Below, in pieces: positions 7,175 through 8,821 of a stretch of 8,821 nucleotides of DNA (positions are counted from its first letter, which is position 1; every line of letters begins with the position of its first letter). The translations under genes were made by a program, and so were the position numbers. This DNA comes from Opitutia bacterium. GTDB taxonomy: Bacteria > Verrucomicrobiota > Verrucomicrobiia > Opitutales > JANYEO01. The notes beneath the pieces were generated by a model that worked only from the letters and a program-made list of their open reading frames with translations, had not been told where the DNA came from and searched no databases. The stretch spans positions 1 through 8,821 of the forward strand of contig JANYEO010000024.1 in assembly GCA_025363025.1 (NCBI GenBank). The letters run 5' to 3'.

Positions 7175-7732
7175 TTAGCTAGCAAGCTCCCGAATGGCGG
7201 CCTCCGCAAAGGACGTGCGCTCTGCAGACGATAACTCCCTCGACAGAACGGCAGCGGTTGTCTTGATGACCAGGGCCGAAACTTCTGCTCGAACCTCTTG
7301 AAGCATTTTTTGACGCTCTAGCAAAATGACCTCATGGGCTTTTTTAATCATTTCTTCAGTCAAATGAGCCGCTTCCTGTATTTGACGTTCTAAATGGGCT
7401 TTGGCGGCTGAGCGGGCTTCCTCTATAATCGATTGAGCCTCGAGAGAAGCAGTTTTTATGATCTGCGCACAGTGGCGCTCTGCCTCGGCGAGCTTGAGCT
7501 TCATCTCCTCCGCGTACTGAAGACCGCTGGAGATCTTTTCCTGACGTTCATCTAAGTTAGCCAAAATAGGCCGAACTGCGAACCGGTATAAAAGAAAAGC
7601 TAAAACACCAAAATTGAGAACCTGCGCCAAAAGCGAAGGTATATTGACGCCGAATTGACCGGTCAGCTGATCAAGGGGGCCCCCAGCCTCAGTTAGGGCT
7701 GTGGTAGCGATGATAGGGAGAAGGGATAACAT
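7175..7732 (-). CDS. atpF: ATP synthase Fo b subunit
   Basis: The b subunit is the peripheral stalk, anchored in the membrane by one helix and reaching up to delta and alpha. The 185-residue product has a membrane helix at about residues 32-50 (PSLLAQVLNFGVLAFLLYR) and then the family pattern PILANLDERQEKI (55-67). A long Ala/Glu/Lys-rich helix follows to about residue 150, with a short Ala/Glu-rich end. Compared with E. coli b (156 residues) there are about 29 extra residues in front of the membrane helix. These include a hydrophobic stretch at residues 1-13 that may be a second membrane contact or a signal sequence. The ATG at 7732 is the only reasonable start. It lies 66 nt after atpE, behind a strong hairpin, and 17 nt before atpH. 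Confidence 0.94.
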   Translation of the reverse strand: MLSLLPIIATTALTEAGGPLDQLTGQFGVNIPSLLAQVLNFGVLAFLLYRFAVRPILANLDERQEKISSGLQYAEEMKLKLAEAERHCAQIIKTASLEAQSIIEEARSAAKAHLERQIQEAAHLTEEMIKKAHEVILLERQKMLQEVRAEVSALVIKTTAAVLSRELSSAERTSFAEAAIRELAS

Positions 7733-7756
7733 AAACGAACGTCAATAAAGGGGAAA

Positions 7757-7783
7757 CTTGGGCGCTTTTAGCAAGCACCCAAG
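7757..7783 (-). promoter_or_regulatory. Strong RNA hairpin in the atpE-atpF gap
   Basis: In the transcribed (minus) strand, CTTGGG-T-GCTT and AAGC-G-CCCAAG pair around the loop GCTAA, giving 11 bp with one U-G wobble and one further G-U pair possible outside. On the plus strand the wobble becomes a C-A mismatch, so the structure is better as the operon mRNA. It begins 15 nt after the atpE stop and ends 24 nt before the atpF start. The bases that follow (TTTCCCCTTTATT) are not a clean U-tract. An mRNA 3'-end stabiliser, a processing site or a leaky terminator that raises atpE over downstream genes is more likely than a full terminator. Confidence 0.55.
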
Positions 7784-7798
7784 CGCACAGCAACGAGC

Positions 7799-8023
7799 CT
7801 ATTTGCCCATGAACAAAGCATAAAATGCCACGGCTTCTGCCAAGGCCATGCCCAAAATGGATTGAACGAGTACCTTGCCCGAAGCTTCAGGATTGCGACC
7901 AACGGCCTCTACCGCTTTAGCGCCAACGAGGGCTACCCCGATAGCGGCGGCCATACAACCGGCGGCCCCTTGAATACCCTGGGCGAGATTACCGGAAACT
8001 TCTGCGATGATGAGACTTAACAT
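7799..8023 (-). CDS. atpE: ATP synthase Fo c subunit (proteolipid)
   Basis: The c subunit forms the membrane rotor ring that carries the coupling ion. The 74-residue product is a two-helix hairpin. Helix 1 is rich in Gly and Ala (GIQGAAGCMAAAIGVALVGAKAVEAV), the polar loop is GRNPEA (42-47), and helix 2 is SILGMALAEAVAFYALF with the ion-binding Glu63. The residues matching the sodium ligands of the Ilyobacter ring (Gln32 and the Ser-Thr after the Glu) are Val, Ala and Val here, so proton coupling is expected. The ATG at 8023 gives the normal length. A GTG at 8068 would add 15 polar residues that do not look like this family. It lies 77 nt after atpB and 66 nt before atpF, wider gaps than elsewhere in the operon. 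Confidence 0.95.
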   Translation of the reverse strand: MLSLIIAEVSGNLAQGIQGAAGCMAAAIGVALVGAKAVEAVGRNPEASGKVLVQSILGMALAEAVAFYALFMGK

Positions 8024-8047
8024 GATGATAGATTTTAGGTTATTTAA
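8024..8047 (-). promoter_or_regulatory. A/U-rich atpE translation leader
   Basis: The 24 bases directly before the atpE ATG contain only five G or C on the transcribed strand (TTAAATAACCTAAAATC, then TATCATC) and show no Shine-Dalgarno sequence or stable pairing. In E. coli a U/A-rich region upstream of atpE is known to raise its translation so that enough c subunit is made for the ring. By analogy this leader may do the same. That is inference from position and composition only. Confidence 0.3.
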
Positions 8048-8100
8048 TCGAGTTACGGCTGCCCCCACATATTAGCAGGATCCCAGCTGGGTAAAGAGTT

Positions 8101-8821
8101 TTAATGATGGGCCTCTGTAGCATCTCCATGATTACAAATAGAACCAATATAGACCGAGACCAAAAGGGTAAAGACGAGGGCCTGAACAAATCCAATTAAA
8201 ACCTCTAAAAAGTAAAACGGAACCGGGACCACCCAAGCGGCCAAGCCAGAAACGCTTGCCAAGAGATTCTCCCCACCGAAAACATTGCCGTACAGACGTA
8301 AAGATAAAGAAATAGGGCGAAATAAAATAGATACGACCTCAATAACCCCAACACCTAAAAAGATAAAAAACAAGAAGTAATAAATAGGTAAAGGAATTTC
8401 GCGCTTGTTAGCTTTATTGCCAAAAAGATCGAAAATTAATACCCGCCAGCCAGCATAACGGAGAACAAAGTAAAACCAAGACCCCATAGCAATAAGGGCC
8501 AAGGCCAATGTGCCATTTAAATCCGCATTAGCAGGCCGGAAAAAATAAACCAAATGACCGGCCTCGTAGCGACCAATCGTCCCTACACCTGGCAAAAGGC
8601 TGGACCAATTATGAATTAAGATAAAAAAGAAAAGCGCAACCAGCAGCGGAAACGTAGGCTTCACCATATGGCGGCCGACGATAGGGGCAATCATCTCTCT
8701 AACTCGCTCAATCATCACCTCTATAACGGCTTGAGCCCGGGTAGGAATAAGCTGCGGGCGCCCCACCATTAGGCGAACGACAATAATTAAGAGGATAGAC
8801 ACAATCCAGCTCATCACCATT
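8101..8821 (-). CDS. atpB: ATP synthase Fo a subunit, 5' end beyond window
   Basis: Subunit a forms the two half-channels next to the c-ring through which the coupling ion passes. The frame is open to the right edge. Aligned with E. coli AtpB (271 residues), the visible 239 or so residues begin within the first membrane helix (MSWIVSILLIIVVRLMVG), so about 40-50 N-terminal residues lie outside. The ATG at 8820 is probably internal. Key features are the helix FPLLVALFFFILIHNWSSLLPG (57-78), the DLNGTLALALI segment (100-110), and SLSLRLYGNVFGGE (171-184). In the last, Arg175 and Glu184 match E. coli Arg210 and Glu219. The final helix LIGFVQALVFTLLVSVYIG is followed by a His-rich tail. It is the first operon gene seen here. 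Confidence 0.96.
   Translation of the reverse strand, partial: MVMSWIVSILLIIVVRLMVGRPQLIPTRAQAVIEVMIERVREMIAPIVGRHMVKPTFPLLVALFFFILIHNWSSLLPGVGTIGRYEAGHLVYFFRPANADLNGTLALALIAMGSWFYFVLRYAGWRVLIFDLFGNKANKREIPLPIYYFLFFIFLGVGVIEVVSILFRPISLSLRLYGNVFGGENLLASVSGLAAWVVPVPFYFLEVLIGFVQALVFTLLVSVYIGSICNHGDATEAHH

Noticed and set aside
8024..8068. GTG start for atpE at 8068
   Set aside because: It would add 15 polar residues to a membrane proteolipid that already has the normal 74 residues from the ATG at 8023.
8082..8091. Perfect palindrome CCCAGCTGGG after atpB
   Set aside because: As RNA it gives only three base pairs around a four-base loop, and no U-tract follows. A DNA-binding site inside an operon is possible but has no support.

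Overview
The window is an ordinary chromosomal stretch of a bacterium. It carries the F1Fo ATP synthase operon on the minus strand, a 6-phosphogluconate dehydrogenase gene on the plus strand, and the 5' part of a gene for an unrecognised exported protein on the minus strand at the left edge. Several traits recall Opitutae-type Verrucomicrobiota: the long AtpF N-terminus, the compact delta subunit, the AtpA insert near residues 183-202 and the Gnd insert near residues 168-188. That assignment rests on remembered family patterns rather than a search and is only moderately secure. No obvious mobile element, CRISPR array, tRNA, rRNA or new multi-gene system is visible.

Layout, left to right. Positions 1-465 (minus) hold the first 155 codons of a secreted or envelope protein with a signal peptide and an acidic stretch. 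Positions 466-699 form a divergent intergenic region with a very AT-rich core (11 G/C in bases 531-600) and promoter-like sequences on both strands. Positions 700-2202 (plus) are gnd. Positions 2203-2407 separate the convergent gnd and atpC and hold a 7-bp hairpin and a long imperfect inverted repeat, but no clear U-tract terminator. From 2408 to the right edge (minus) the genes in transcription order are atpB (5' end cut by the window), atpE, atpF, atpH, atpA, atpG, atpD and atpC, the usual bacterial order a-c-b-delta-alpha-gamma-beta-epsilon. Gaps are 9-24 nt, apart from 77 nt before atpE and 66 nt after it.

Functionally, a (AtpB), c (AtpE) and b (AtpF) form the membrane Fo part. Delta (AtpH) joins the b stalk to F1, alpha3/beta3 (AtpA/AtpD) form the catalytic head, and gamma/epsilon (AtpG/AtpC) form the rotor shaft. 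All key residues looked for are present. The c subunit lacks the known sodium-ligand pattern, so proton coupling is expected. Gnd makes NADPH and ribulose 5-phosphate in the oxidative pentose phosphate pathway and has no direct link to the ATP synthase.

Two things deserve a second look. First, none of the nine visible start codons has a Shine-Dalgarno sequence. Second, the atpE-atpF gap holds a strong hairpin that pairs better on the transcribed strand, just after the gene whose product is needed in highest copy number.
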